Assembly: GCA_964403795.1 (NCBI GenBank)
Contig: CAYOHP010000001.1
Location: 1 to 64,000, forward strand
Source: CAYOHP01 sp964403795 [NCBI: uncultured bacterium]
Lineage (GTDB): Bacteria > Muiribacteriota > UBA6191 > CAZXTJ01
Direction of reading: 5' to 3'
Length of the DNA stretch: 64,000 nucleotides
In this document: positions 17,934 to 27,092 of the stretch, one piece after another
Position numbering within the stretch: position 1 is the stretch's first letter
Layout of the letters: each line of letters starts with the position of its first letter
Made by a program: the position numbers and the translations under genes
The notes under the pieces: generated by a model
The model's input: only the letters and a program-made list of their open reading frames with translations
The model's database searches: none
What the model was told of the DNA's origin: nothing

Positions 17934-19478
17934 ATGCATTCCCGTCCCAAGCTGGCCCGCCTGGTCGCCGCCGCGACCGCTCTCCTGGGTGCGGGGCTCC
18001 TCGCGCCCTCGCCGGCTCGCGCGGAAGGCTCGCCGTTCGTGGACCTTCCCGCCGACCACTGGGCCTACCCCGCGGTCCAGGGCCTCGTCTCCAAGGGGAT
18101 CCTCTCCGGGTATCCCGACGGTTCGTTCCGGGGCAACAACCTGGTGACCCGCTATGCCCTGGCCGTCTCCCTGGCCAAGGCCATGGAGGGCGGGGCGCTC
18201 GCCGGCAAGGATCGCGACGGCCAGAAGACCCCGCTCTCGATGCAGGATCTCGACACCCTCGAACGCCTGATCAAGGAGTTCGGCGACGAGCTGGCCCTGG
18301 TCGGGGTCAAGACCGCCGCCATCGAGGAGCAGATCAAGGCCCAGGCTCGCTCGATCGAGGACCTGGACCGCCGGGTGGTCGAGCTCGAGACCGGCGAGGG
18401 CGGGAAGCAGGACAGGGTCCGCTTCCTCGACGGCCGGGTCCGGGCCCTGGCCTACAACAAGGCGGCGCTCGACGGCTCGCTGGACGCGATCGTGAACGTC
18501 GGGTTCGACGTGAACAAGGACGTCGACGCCCGCATCGGCCTGCGCTACCGGAACATCTTCGACCAGATCGACAACGAACGCTTCGGGACCTACGAGGCCT
18601 ATCTGCGGAGCAAGAAGCCGGTGGGTCCGGTCGACGAGGTCAAGTTCGGCAAGTTCAACCAGTTCCTGGGGGCCGGCCTGGCCCTCTACGACCTCCGGGA
18701 AGGCCTGCAGCTCAAGTCCTCGCGCAACGACGTGGACTTCGAGCTCTCGTACTTCGACGCCCTGATGGCCCACGTCTCCACCGAGGTCCTCGACGACGGA
18801 CGGCTCGGGTTCTACTGGATCAAGCAGGACCGCACCGGCAACCGCCGCCCCGAGCACCTGGGTGTCTACACCCTGGGCAAGGTCTCCGACAGCCTCGACT
18901 ACGCCATGGAATTCACCCAGTACGACAACGACGGACCCACCCCCGGCAACCGGGACGTGGAGACCAACTCGTTCTACCTGGGCGTCGGCTTCAAGCCCAA
19001 CGCCGAGAAGGCCACCAAGCTCCGGCTGGGCTGGCTCATCCAGGGCGAGGACTACCGGGCCATGGCGGTCGACTCCGACCTCCGCTGGCAGTTCCCCGAC
19101 ATGAGGCTCTCGCCCCACCACGACGTGCTCCAGGCCCTGCGCGACGCCACCCCGGCAGGGATCGACCCCGACGAGCTCGCCGGGTTCCGTGACCTGAAGC
19201 TCGGGGTCGATCTGGCCTTCGCCGACTCGCCCTGGAAGATGCGCATGGATCTCGACATGCTCCGCAGCCACACCAGCTCCCTGAACCACGCCGACGACGA
19301 GTTCGACGTCTTCACCTTGTTCCTGGAGCGGGAGATGGGCGAGGGGCTCGACTTCCAGGTCCGCTACCAGGCCCTCTCCTTCGACAACGAGAACGGGGCG
19401 GCCACGGTCGACGCCCAGCCCGCCCTGCGCCGCCAGGACATGAACACGCTCCGGGCCCAGGTCGTGAAGCGCTTCTGA
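17934..19478 (+). CDS. SLH-domain outer-membrane porin-like protein
   Basis: A 514-residue protein. ATG 17934 is preferred over ATG 17904 because GAGGAAG lies seven bases upstream. The signal peptide spans 1-30 (ARA-EGS). One SLH domain follows at 34-84 (FVDLPADHWAYPAVQGLVSKG), then a coiled coil at about 104-155 and a long region rich in alternating hydrophobic/aromatic strands to the C-terminus (GFYWIKQD, LSFDNENG), ending in phenylalanine like many beta-barrels. The order SLH, coiled coil, barrel is that of SlpA of Deinococcus, OmpM of Negativicutes and cyanobacterial porins, which tether the outer membrane to the wall. The assignment is by architecture. Confidence 0.8.
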   Translation: MHSRPKLARLVAAATALLGAGLLAPSPARAEGSPFVDLPADHWAYPAVQGLVSKGILSGYPDGSFRGNNLVTRYALAVSLAKAMEGGALAGKDRDGQKTPLSMQDLDTLERLIKEFGDELALVGVKTAAIEEQIKAQARSIEDLDRRVVELETGEGGKQDRVRFLDGRVRALAYNKAALDGSLDAIVNVGFDVNKDVDARIGLRYRNIFDQIDNERFGTYEAYLRSKKPVGPVDEVKFGKFNQFLGAGLALYDLREGLQLKSSRNDVDFELSYFDALMAHVSTEVLDDGRLGFYWIKQDRTGNRRPEHLGVYTLGKVSDSLDYAMEFTQYDNDGPTPGNRDVETNSFYLGVGFKPNAEKATKLRLGWLIQGEDYRAMAVDSDLRWQFPDMRLSPHHDVLQALRDATPAGIDPDELAGFRDLKLGVDLAFADSPWKMRMDLDMLRSHTSSLNHADDEFDVFTLFLEREMGEGLDFQVRYQALSFDNENGAATVDAQPALRRQDMNTLRAQVVKRF

Positions 19479-19573
19479 CCGCCCGGGCCCATCCCACCCG
19501 GTCCCGGCCCGAGCCCCGGACGCCTGCCCGCGCTCGTCGCGAAACCGTGACGCGTGGCATCCCGCCGGACTGG

Positions 19574-19579
19574 TACCAT
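19574..19579 (+). promoter_or_regulatory. Candidate -10 (TACCAT) for udk, eight bases before the ATG
   Basis: TACCAT is followed by eight GC-rich bases and then ATG 19588, with no Shine-Dalgarno site. This fits a leaderless or near-leaderless transcript. No convincing -35 was found. Confidence 0.35.
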
Positions 19580-19587
19580 CGCCCCGG

Positions 19588-20268
19588 ATGAGCAGCCCCG
19601 AGGATCGCTTCCAGGGTCGGGTGGTGGTCATCGGGGTCGCGGGGGGCACGGCCTCCGGCAAGACCACCCTGGTCGACCAGATCGCCCACTTCTCCGGCGA
19701 GGCCCGGGTGGCGATCCTGCGCCAGGACAGCTACTACAAGTGCCAGGACCACCTCTCCATCGAGGAGCGGACCCGCACCAACTACGACCACCCCGATGCC
19801 CTCGACAACGCCCTGCTGGTCGAGCACATCCGCCAGCTGGTGGCCGGCAATGCCGTCGAGGTCCCCAGCTACGACTTCCGCCACCACACCCGCAGTCCGC
19901 TGACCGTGAGGGTCGAGCCCCGCAAGGTGGTGCTGGTCGAGGGCATCCTGGTGCTGGAGCACGCCCCGCTCAGGGAGCTCATGGACCTGAAGATCTTCGT
20001 CGACGCCGACCACGACCTCCGATTGCTGCGCCGGCTGCGGCGCGACGTCGAGGAGCGGGGCCGGACCTTCGACTCGGTGATGCGCCAGTACCTCGAGAAC
20101 GTCCGCCCCATGCACCAGCGCTTCATCGAGCCTTCCCGCCAGCACGCCGACCTGGTCGTCCCCAACGGGGGCCTGAACCCGGTGGTGATCGGGCTCCTCT
20201 CCAGCCTGGTCGAGATGCGCAACATCGACCGCCGCAAGGCCCCGAGGGGACCGAGCTCGCTGTTCTGA
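19588..20268 (+). CDS. udk: Uridine kinase
   Basis: A 226-residue P-loop kinase of the uridine/cytidine kinase (Udk/PRK) family, which phosphorylates uridine and cytidine for pyrimidine salvage. Walker A GGTASGKTTL is at about residues 17-26. It is followed by RQDSYYKCQDHLS, the NYDHPDALDN motif that binds nucleoside in this family, and YDFRHHTR. Size is typical (205-230). The C-terminal VVPNGGLNPVVIGLL segment is also conserved. The glycosyltransferase gene begins 22 bases after its stop. It complements pyrG in pyrimidine supply. Confidence 0.92.
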   Translation: MSSPEDRFQGRVVVIGVAGGTASGKTTLVDQIAHFSGEARVAILRQDSYYKCQDHLSIEERTRTNYDHPDALDNALLVEHIRQLVAGNAVEVPSYDFRHHTRSPLTVRVEPRKVVLVEGILVLEHAPLRELMDLKIFVDADHDLRLLRRLRRDVEERGRTFDSVMRQYLENVRPMHQRFIEPSRQHADLVVPNGGLNPVVIGLLSSLVEMRNIDRRKAPRGPSSLF

Positions 20269-20290
20269 GACCCCGGGGGGCAGGACCACC

Positions 20291-21277
20291 GTGACCGAAG
20301 CCGACGGACCCTTCGACACCCCGGTCGTGCTGGTCTCGTTCAACCGTCCCGACTTCGCCCGCAGGGTCCTCGATGCCGTGCGCACGGTGCGTCCCACGGA
20401 GCTCTTCCTGGTTTCCGACGGTCCCCGCCACGCCGGCGACGTCCCGCTGGTCGAAGCGACCCGTCGGGTCTACGACGAGGTGGACTGGCCCTGTCGGGTG
20501 GTCCGCGACTTCGCGCCCGCCAATCTCGGCTGCCACCTCCGCATCGCCTCCGGCCTGGTGGCGGCGTTCGAGCGCTTCCCCGAGGCCATCGTGCTGGAGG
20601 ACGACACCGTCCCGCACCCCGACTTCTTCCCCTTCTGCCGCCAGCTCCTGGCCCGCTACCGGGACGAACCCCGGGTCATGCAGATCGTGGGCACCCGGCT
20701 CTCCGACGCCCCCTATCCGAGCCCGCACTCCTACCTCTTCACCCAGATGAGCACGGCCTGGGGCTGGGCGAGCTGGCGACGGGCCATGGCGGGCTTCGGC
20801 CCCGACGACGTCGGCACCCCCTTCACCCGCTGGCTCGATCTCCGTCCCCGGCTCCGCCACTGGGTCAGCCAGGCGACCGGCATCCCCGGCAAGCTCTCGC
20901 AGCTCCTCCTGGGAAGGCATGGATGGGGCGGCCTGGACGAGGATCCGGCTCTCCGCGCCCGGGTGGAGGCGTGCGGCCGGTTCTTCACCCACGGGATGAA
21001 GGTGGCCGTCACCCATCGCATGTCGAGCTGGGACCTGGCACTTGCCTACCGGATCGTGCGTCTCGACGGGCTGGTGGCCTCGCCGCTCACCAACCTGGTC
21101 ACCAACGTGGGGTTCGGGGCGAGGGGCACCCATGCCAGCGACCCTGCCTCGCGGTTCGGGAACCGCCCGGTCTCGGGCCTCGAGTGGCCGCTCCGCCACC
21201 CCGCCTCCATCGCCCTCGATGCCGAGTACCAGCGACTCTGCGCGCGCTGGTACGACGAGGTCTCGGGGTACGGCTGA
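20291..21277 (+). CDS. Glycosyltransferase family 2-like protein
   Basis: A 328-residue protein opening with VVLVSFNRPDFARRVLDAV, the first nucleotide-sugar-binding strand of GT-A enzymes. An acidic motif VLEDDTVPHPDFF corresponds to the metal/nucleotide-binding ED/DXD, and TAWGWASWRRAM is the signature seen in the 'hemolytic protein HlpA-like' glycosyltransferase group. No membrane segment is evident, so it probably acts at the cytoplasmic face on a polysaccharide or LPS. GTG 20291 has a GGGGGG-type purine tract upstream. It is convergent with the esterase gene, 36 bases away. Confidence 0.75.
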   Translation: MTEADGPFDTPVVLVSFNRPDFARRVLDAVRTVRPTELFLVSDGPRHAGDVPLVEATRRVYDEVDWPCRVVRDFAPANLGCHLRIASGLVAAFERFPEAIVLEDDTVPHPDFFPFCRQLLARYRDEPRVMQIVGTRLSDAPYPSPHSYLFTQMSTAWGWASWRRAMAGFGPDDVGTPFTRWLDLRPRLRHWVSQATGIPGKLSQLLLGRHGWGGLDEDPALRARVEACGRFFTHGMKVAVTHRMSSWDLALAYRIVRLDGLVASPLTNLVTNVGFGARGTHASDPASRFGNRPVSGLEWPLRHPASIALDAEYQRLCARWYDEVSGYG

Positions 21278-21313
21278 GCCGGAAACTACCTACCCAGCCC
21301 CGAGCCAGCGGCC

Positions 21314-22693
21314 CTACCCCTCGGCCAGCAGGAACCGGAGGATGCTCGAGCTCCGATCGGCCCACGACGACTCGTGGTGGGTGGCACCCTTGATCAGGAG
21401 CGAGCGGAGATCGCGTCCCTCCCGCCAGCCGAGGGCCTGGAGCCGTTCGCAGGCGGACTGGAACTGGTTCACCATGGTCTTCGACTCGCGCGTGCCCATG
21501 TCGATCCAGACCCGGGGCCGGGGCCCATCGCCGGGCGGGATCCGGAGCACGGCCTGGCGGGCCCACCAGACGCTGGGCGAGACCACGGCCACGGAGCGGA
21601 AGGCCCCGGGATGGGCGATCGCCGCCCACAGGCCGAAGAGCCCGCCCATGCTCGACCCGATCAGGCTGCCGGGTCCGTCCTGGGCCCGGAAGCGCGACCG
21701 GATCAGCGGAGCCACCTCGTAGAGCAGGAACTCGAGGTGCTGGAGGGCGCCGCCCCCGTCCTCCTCGGACCGGGAGGCGTCGGCCTGCTCGACCGCGGCC
21801 GCGGCCGCCACGGCCGCCCCACCGGTGGGCTCGGGCGCCGCCGCCGTCCCGCCCCCGGAGGGAGCAGCCGCATCGGCCAGCTTGGTCCAGTCGCCCGAGG
21901 GCGCGGTGGCTTCGGAACCGGTACTCGCCGGCTTCTTGGGTGCCTTGGGCGCCGGACAGAAGCTGTACTCGAACATCCGCCGCTCGGCCCCGTTGTCGAT
22001 CCCGACCAGGATGCAGGGCGTCCCGCCCTCGATCTCGATCTGGGTGGCGATGTCGTCGAGGCCCCACTCGATGCCCCCGTAGGAGGTCGAGGCGTCGAAG
22101 GCGTTCTGGCCGTCGAGCACGTAGACCACGGGGAAGCGGCGGGTCGGCTCCCGCAGGTAGGCGTCGGGCAGGTGGACCCGGAGCACCCTGGCCCCCGGCA
22201 CCCGATCCGAGGTGCGGATCACCAGGTCCTGGTGGAGGCCGGAACGGGTCGGGAAGGTCCCCCGGGGAAGCCGATCCCGCCAGGCGACCGGATAGACCCA
22301 CATCGGCTCGTCGATCATGGCGGCGCTGCGTCGCGGCACGTGCTGGCCATGGAAGCCGACCTCGGGGACGTTCCCGGGAGTGCGGTGGATCGAGAACGGG
22401 TCCTCGATACGGGCCCGCACCAGGCTCCCCCGGAAACTGCCGCCCAACCCCGGGACCAGTTTCACCTCTTCGCCCGACTCGAACTTGAGGACGATGCCCT
22501 CGCCCTTGCGCATGTCGCTCGGGGGGAAGACCACGATCTCGCGCTGCGAGGGACTCGCCGACCTCCGGGGCTCCTCGCTCCCGGGCAGGAAGGTGATCGC
22601 CCCGCTGCCCGGACCACCGCCGTCGTCGGACCCCGGGGCCGGATCTCCGGTCCCCCCAGGGATCACGTGCACGTGCTTGGGCTCATCGGACAT
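21314..22693 (-). CDS. Esterase D/Fes-family hydrolase with Ala-rich insertion
   Basis: A 459-residue protein from ATG 22693; the frame is open upstream but the extra part is unsupported. The C-terminal domain is a putative esterase (PF00756 type): FPVVYVLDGQNAFD, the nucleophile elbow GSSMGG and a GATHHESSW histidine motif. An insertion of about 60 Ala/Gly/Pro-rich residues interrupts the domain (near residues 265-325). The N-terminal 170 residues carry a second beta-rich region, perhaps a carbohydrate-binding or starch-binding-like domain. There is no signal peptide from this start. The class includes enterochelin and feruloyl esterases; the substrate is unknown. Confidence 0.7.
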   Translation of the reverse strand: MSDEPKHVHVIPGGTGDPAPGSDDGGGPGSGAITFLPGSEEPRRSASPSQREIVVFPPSDMRKGEGIVLKFESGEEVKLVPGLGGSFRGSLVRARIEDPFSIHRTPGNVPEVGFHGQHVPRRSAAMIDEPMWVYPVAWRDRLPRGTFPTRSGLHQDLVIRTSDRVPGARVLRVHLPDAYLREPTRRFPVVYVLDGQNAFDASTSYGGIEWGLDDIATQIEIEGGTPCILVGIDNGAERRMFEYSFCPAPKAPKKPASTGSEATAPSGDWTKLADAAAPSGGGTAAAPEPTGGAAVAAAAAVEQADASRSEEDGGGALQHLEFLLYEVAPLIRSRFRAQDGPGSLIGSSMGGLFGLWAAIAHPGAFRSVAVVSPSVWWARQAVLRIPPGDGPRPRVWIDMGTRESKTMVNQFQSACERLQALGWREGRDLRSLLIKGATHHESSWADRSSSILRFLLAEG

Positions 22694-22788
22694 GGGTCGC
22701 CATCCCGGACTCGCAGCCGAACCGGCATTGCCGGCTCTTGAACGATAGACCACACCCGGCCGCGAGGGAAGCCGACCGGCCGGACCCC

Positions 22789-25347
22789 TCAAGCCGTGGA
22801 GGAGAGGAACACCTTCTTGTCGGAGCAGTAGCCGAACGCCACCTCACGACTGATCAGACCTTCCTTGAGGAGGCGGGTCAGGTCGTCATCCTTGGACTGC
22901 ATCCCCTCCTTGCGGCCCGAGATGATCGCCTGGTCCACCTGGTGCAGCTTCCCCTCCCGGATGAAGTTGGCGACCGCCGAATTCTTGAGCAGCACGTCCC
23001 GGATCGCCACCCGCTTGCCGTCCACCGTCGGGATCAGCTGCTGGGTGACGATGGCCCGCAGGGTCTCGGCCAGCGAGGTCCGGATCAGCTCGTGGTGGTC
23101 GGCCGGGAAGCAGTTCACGATCCGGTCCACCGTCTCCCCGGCATTCGAGGTGTGCAGGGTCGAGAGCACCAGGTGACCGGTCTCCGCCGCGGTGATGGCG
23201 AGCTGCATCGTCTCCCGGTCCCGCATCTCGCCCACCAGGATCACGTCGGGATCCTCCCGCAGCGCCGAACGCAGGGCGTCGGCGAAGCTCCGGGTGTTGG
23301 TCCCCAGCTCCCGGTTGGTGATCACCGACATCCGGTTCTGGTGCACGAACTCGACGGGGTCCTCGATGGTGATGATGTGGGACTCCTGGTGGGTGTTGAT
23401 GAAGTCCACCATGGCGGCCAGGGTCGTCGACTTGCCGCTGCCGGTGGGACCGGTCACCAGCACCAGGCCCTGTTCCAGCATGCAGAGGTCGCGGAACACC
23501 CGGGGCAGCTTCAGGTCCGCCAGGGTCGAGACCTTGCCCGGGACGTGGCGCATGGCGATGCAGGTCCCCTGCAGCTCCTGGTAGCAGTTCACCCGGAACC
23601 TCCCGACCGTGCCGGCGTCGTAGGCGGCGTCCATCTCGAAGGCGCCTTTGGCCCAGAGGTCCCGCTGCAAGGGCGGGAGGACCTCCAGGGCGAAGGCGTG
23701 GGTCGCCTCCCGGGACATCACCGCCAGGTCGGTCTGGCGCAGGTTCCCGTGGATCCGGAAAATGGGAGCGAGCCCGGGCTTCAGGTGCACGTCGGACGCC
23801 TGCAAGCGGACCGCCCGAGCCAGCACCTCGGTCAACGCCAGAGGGTAGTCGGATCCGGCGGACACGGCCTGGACGGCTCCCCCCGGGGCGCGCCCCCTGG
23901 GCGCCGGAGCCCGATCCAGGTCGGGCACGTCCACCGACTCGCGTCCGACGGGAGCCGCCGGCTCGTCGTCCTCGGCCACCTCCCGCGGTCCCCCCGGCCC
24001 GGAGCGGGCCCGCAGCAGTGCGGGGTCGTTGCCGGCGATCGTCACCGAGACGGTGCTCATGGTCGGGAAGGCCCGGGGAGGCGCCTGGGCGGCCGCCCGA
24101 CGAACATCCTCGATGCCCAGGGTGGCCTTCTGGAAGAGCCCCTCGAGTTCCTCCCGCTGGATCTGCTTCAGGTCGTGGAGGAGCTGTTCCCGGTCCTGGG
24201 GCCCCAGGCTCTCGAGGGAGACGAGCAGGGGCTTCATCCCCGGGAGTTCCAGGGTCTCCATCACCCGACGGCACAGGCCCCGGATGGTGTCGTTGGGGCT
24301 GTCGAGGTATTCGATCAGGGGGCGGACCGCGATCACGCCCATCCGCACCAGGATCTCCCGGATCTTCTCGGTGTGCTCGGGGTACTCGTAGGAGGCCTCG
24401 AGGATCGACCGGCAAGCGGCCGCCGCGGGGAGTTTCCCGAGCGCCTCCAGGGCCCACAGGCCCTCCTCGGGATCGTCGCAGTTGTAGAGGAAGTTCTCGA
24501 GCGGCCCGACCGCCCGCTCATCCCCGGTCTCGCCCAGGGTGTGGAGCGCCCAGAACCGGACGTCCGAGGTCCCGGCCTGGCAGGCCTCCGCCAGGTACTT
24601 GAGCGAGGGCCGCCCCCGCGACTTCAGGATGTTGGCGGCCACCCGGCGGTTCGACCAGTTGGCGTCCCCCAGGAACTCGACCAGGAAGGGGATGACCCAG
24701 TTGCCCTCGGCGTCCTCCAGCGACCGCAGCACGTAGTGGCGGATGTTGGGGTCGTCGTTCTTCATCCCCTTCTTGATGGTGGCCCGGCTCTCCGACCCGA
24801 GGATCCGCACCAGCAGCCGGAGACACCAGTACTTGAGGTCGCCGGAGCCCTCGGTGAAGCCGCGCTGCAGGAGCGGGAGCACGTCCTTGCCCCGGGCCTC
24901 CAGGTAGCCGGCCGCGGTCTGGCGGTTCAGCCAGGAGTCGTCCATGAGGCTGGCCACCAGGAACTCGGACGAGTCGGCCCCCGGGATCTCGCTGGCCGCC
25001 GACAGGGCATGGGTGCGGACCGACGAGTCCTTGCTGGCCGCGTAGATCTTGCGGATCCAGGGCAGGCACTCGGCCCCCACCAGCTGGGCCAGTACCCGCA
25101 TGATCCAGTAGCGCTGGTCGATGGTGCCGCTGTTGTAGGCGTTCTTCAGCGCCTCCACGACCTGCGGGTTCTTGCCGATCCGGGCCATCAGGGCGGCCGC
25201 CTGCTTGCGGACCGTCCACACCGGGTGGTCGAAGGCCGAGAGGCAGGCCGCGAAGAGGGCGGCGCCGTCACCCTGCTTCCCGAGGGTGTCCAGGGTACGG
25301 AGCGCCGACTGCTTGTCGAGTCGCGCCAGGCTAGCGGCCTGAGTCAC
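22789..25347 (-). CDS. HEAT-repeat / PilT fusion ATPase
   Basis: About 852 residues from GTG 25347 (TTG 25383 is an alternative; neither has a good ribosome site). The first 430 or so residues are tandem helical HEAT/armadillo-like repeats of about 30-35 residues, followed by an acidic Pro-rich linker (430-498). Residues 499-852 are a full PilT retraction ATPase: ASDVHLKPG, Walker A GPTGSGKST at about 633-641, ITIEDPVEF, Walker B DVILVGEMRD, histidine box TAAETGHLVLSTLHT and LRAIVTQQLIP. PilT powers type IV pilus retraction; classical PilT is about 345 residues. The HEAT part may dock the motor to a partner. No other pilus core genes are adjacent. Confidence 0.88.
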   Translation of the reverse strand: MTQAASLARLDKQSALRTLDTLGKQGDGAALFAACLSAFDHPVWTVRKQAAALMARIGKNPQVVEALKNAYNSGTIDQRYWIMRVLAQLVGAECLPWIRKIYAASKDSSVRTHALSAASEIPGADSSEFLVASLMDDSWLNRQTAAGYLEARGKDVLPLLQRGFTEGSGDLKYWCLRLLVRILGSESRATIKKGMKNDDPNIRHYVLRSLEDAEGNWVIPFLVEFLGDANWSNRRVAANILKSRGRPSLKYLAEACQAGTSDVRFWALHTLGETGDERAVGPLENFLYNCDDPEEGLWALEALGKLPAAAACRSILEASYEYPEHTEKIREILVRMGVIAVRPLIEYLDSPNDTIRGLCRRVMETLELPGMKPLLVSLESLGPQDREQLLHDLKQIQREELEGLFQKATLGIEDVRRAAAQAPPRAFPTMSTVSVTIAGNDPALLRARSGPGGPREVAEDDEPAAPVGRESVDVPDLDRAPAPRGRAPGGAVQAVSAGSDYPLALTEVLARAVRLQASDVHLKPGLAPIFRIHGNLRQTDLAVMSREATHAFALEVLPPLQRDLWAKGAFEMDAAYDAGTVGRFRVNCYQELQGTCIAMRHVPGKVSTLADLKLPRVFRDLCMLEQGLVLVTGPTGSGKSTTLAAMVDFINTHQESHIITIEDPVEFVHQNRMSVITNRELGTNTRSFADALRSALREDPDVILVGEMRDRETMQLAITAAETGHLVLSTLHTSNAGETVDRIVNCFPADHHELIRTSLAETLRAIVTQQLIPTVDGKRVAIRDVLLKNSAVANFIREGKLHQVDQAIISGRKEGMQSKDDDLTRLLKEGLISREVAFGYCSDKKVFLSSTA

Positions 25348-25431
25348 CCCAGAAAGGTAGCCACGGAACCCGCCGGGGGACAAACCGCACGAGGACCGGC
25401 CGAAATCCGCGGCTCCGGACCGGGACTCCGT

Positions 25432-27084
25432 TCACATGCCGGGGACCCCCGGGGCAGGCGGGAGAGCCATGGCCCGCAGGCGCGCCGGAACGTCGGGATG
25501 GAGCCGGCCGGACTCGTCCCTCCGCAGCACCACGACCCCGTCCGCCGCGAACTCGATCCCGTATTCCTCCACCCAGCCCGCGGAGACGAGCGCCTCGACA
25601 TCGATCTCGGGCGGTCCCACCGGGGCCGGATCCCGGTTCCAGGGCATCCAGAACGGGGGCCAGTCGGTCTCGCGGAGGCTGAGCACGATCCACGGGAAGC
25701 TCCCGACCTCGGGATCGGGACGATCGTAGAGACTCACGGTGGGCCTCCCCATGAAGTGGGGTGCCAGACTCCCCTGGACCCAGAGAGCGGCCTCCGGGGG
25801 CACCAGCTCCCGGATCGTCTCCAGATGGGGAACGAAGGCACGGGGCCGGAACATGTCGGGCTTGGCAGGCATCCAGGTGTGGAGGACGAGCCAGGAGCCG
25901 ACCGAGGCCACCAGGACCGCGGTCGCCAGGCGCGGGCGCCGGACCCCGGACCGGCCGGCCCCGGCGGCAGTCCCGTCTGCTCCCTCGGTTCCCCGGGCGA
26001 GCCATGCTTCCAGCCGCCGGAAGCCCACCGCGAACGCCACCAGCAGGAACGGCACGAACACCGCCCCGTAGTGGTAGCGCACGTTCAGCATGTGCTTGTC
26101 GTTGCAGAGGTAGGCGTAGCCCAGGAAGGCGAGGCCGCCGGCCAGCACCTCGGGGGCCAGCAAGGGGATCCCCAGGGTCGGCACCAGGAAGAGCACCGCA
26201 TGGGCCAGCTTGGAGAACGAGAAGCTGGCGACCACGGCCACGTGGGGTCGCAGCAGGAGGGTCGCCAGGATCGCCCCCGGACCCTGTCCCAGATGGCCGT
26301 AGCGGTTCCCCCACTGGGGGTGGTGGTTCGCCCCGGCCAGGGCCGGGATCACGAAGCCGTTGACCGCCAGGAACCACCCGAGGCCTGCGACGGCGATCAC
26401 CCAGCCGACCCTACGCCGGGCGGGCCAGGACAGGGCGACCAGGAGCCCGACCCAGGCGACCGTCATGGAGACGTCTTCCCGCACCGCGAGCGCCATCCCG
26501 AATCCCGCCAGGGCGAGCGGCGTCGACCCGACGAGCAGGCCCAGGCATCCGGACAACAGGATCGGGACCGCCAGCACCACCGGGTGGTAATCCCACTGGT
26601 TCCAGTAGAAGACGCTGGGTGTGGCGAGGAAGACCCCGACCAGCAGCCACCCTCCGCGGGGCGGCCCCAGGATGCGCTCGCCCAGGAGGAAGCAGAGCGG
26701 GACCGACAGGGCCAGCGCCAGCGCCTGGACCACCAGCAGGGTCTCGGGCGAGTCGTGGAGCCGGAGGAGCTGGGCCACCGCGAAGCCCAGGATCGGGAGG
26801 TGGATGTAGCGACGGCTCCCGTAGTCCGGGAACGAGAGGCGGGTCGGCTCCCGATGGACCGCGTTCCACGCCACGTTGTACTCGTAGCCGAGGTCGAAGA
26901 ACCCGGTGCGTCCCGCCCGGTGGCAAGCGAGGGCAGCCGCCGCCAGGACCACCCAGACCAGGAGCGCGACCAGGAGCACCGTGCCGGGAACCCGCAGGCC
27001 GCCAGGGTCCCGGGACCGTTCGACCTCCAACCTCGCCTCCCGGCGGGATCCTACCAGTCGACCGGAACCCGCGATCGTCGCCAC
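25432..27084 (-). CDS. DUF2079-type multi-pass membrane protein
   Basis: About 550 residues from GTG 27084, with a cytoplasmic N-terminus and roughly ten or eleven membrane segments. Features of the DUF2079 family are FFDLGYEYNVAWN near the first loop, SVFYWNQWDYHPV and an AVREDVSM motif. The C-terminal part (from about 420) is soluble and follows a WLVLHTWMPAKPDM segment. The fold resembles GT-C glycosyltransferases (long loop with acidic residues after the first helix), but the substrate is unknown. It lies nine bases after the end of the upstream gene on the same strand and is probably co-transcribed. The exact start is uncertain. Confidence 0.7.
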   Translation of the reverse strand: MATIAGSGRLVGSRREARLEVERSRDPGGLRVPGTVLLVALLVWVVLAAAALACHRAGRTGFFDLGYEYNVAWNAVHREPTRLSFPDYGSRRYIHLPILGFAVAQLLRLHDSPETLLVVQALALALSVPLCFLLGERILGPPRGGWLLVGVFLATPSVFYWNQWDYHPVVLAVPILLSGCLGLLVGSTPLALAGFGMALAVREDVSMTVAWVGLLVALSWPARRRVGWVIAVAGLGWFLAVNGFVIPALAGANHHPQWGNRYGHLGQGPGAILATLLLRPHVAVVASFSFSKLAHAVLFLVPTLGIPLLAPEVLAGGLAFLGYAYLCNDKHMLNVRYHYGAVFVPFLLVAFAVGFRRLEAWLARGTEGADGTAAGAGRSGVRRPRLATAVLVASVGSWLVLHTWMPAKPDMFRPRAFVPHLETIRELVPPEAALWVQGSLAPHFMGRPTVSLYDRPDPEVGSFPWIVLSLRETDWPPFWMPWNRDPAPVGPPEIDVEALVSAGWVEEYGIEFAADGVVVLRRDESGRLHPDVPARLRAMALPPAPGVPGM

Positions 27085-27092
27085 CTTGCAGT

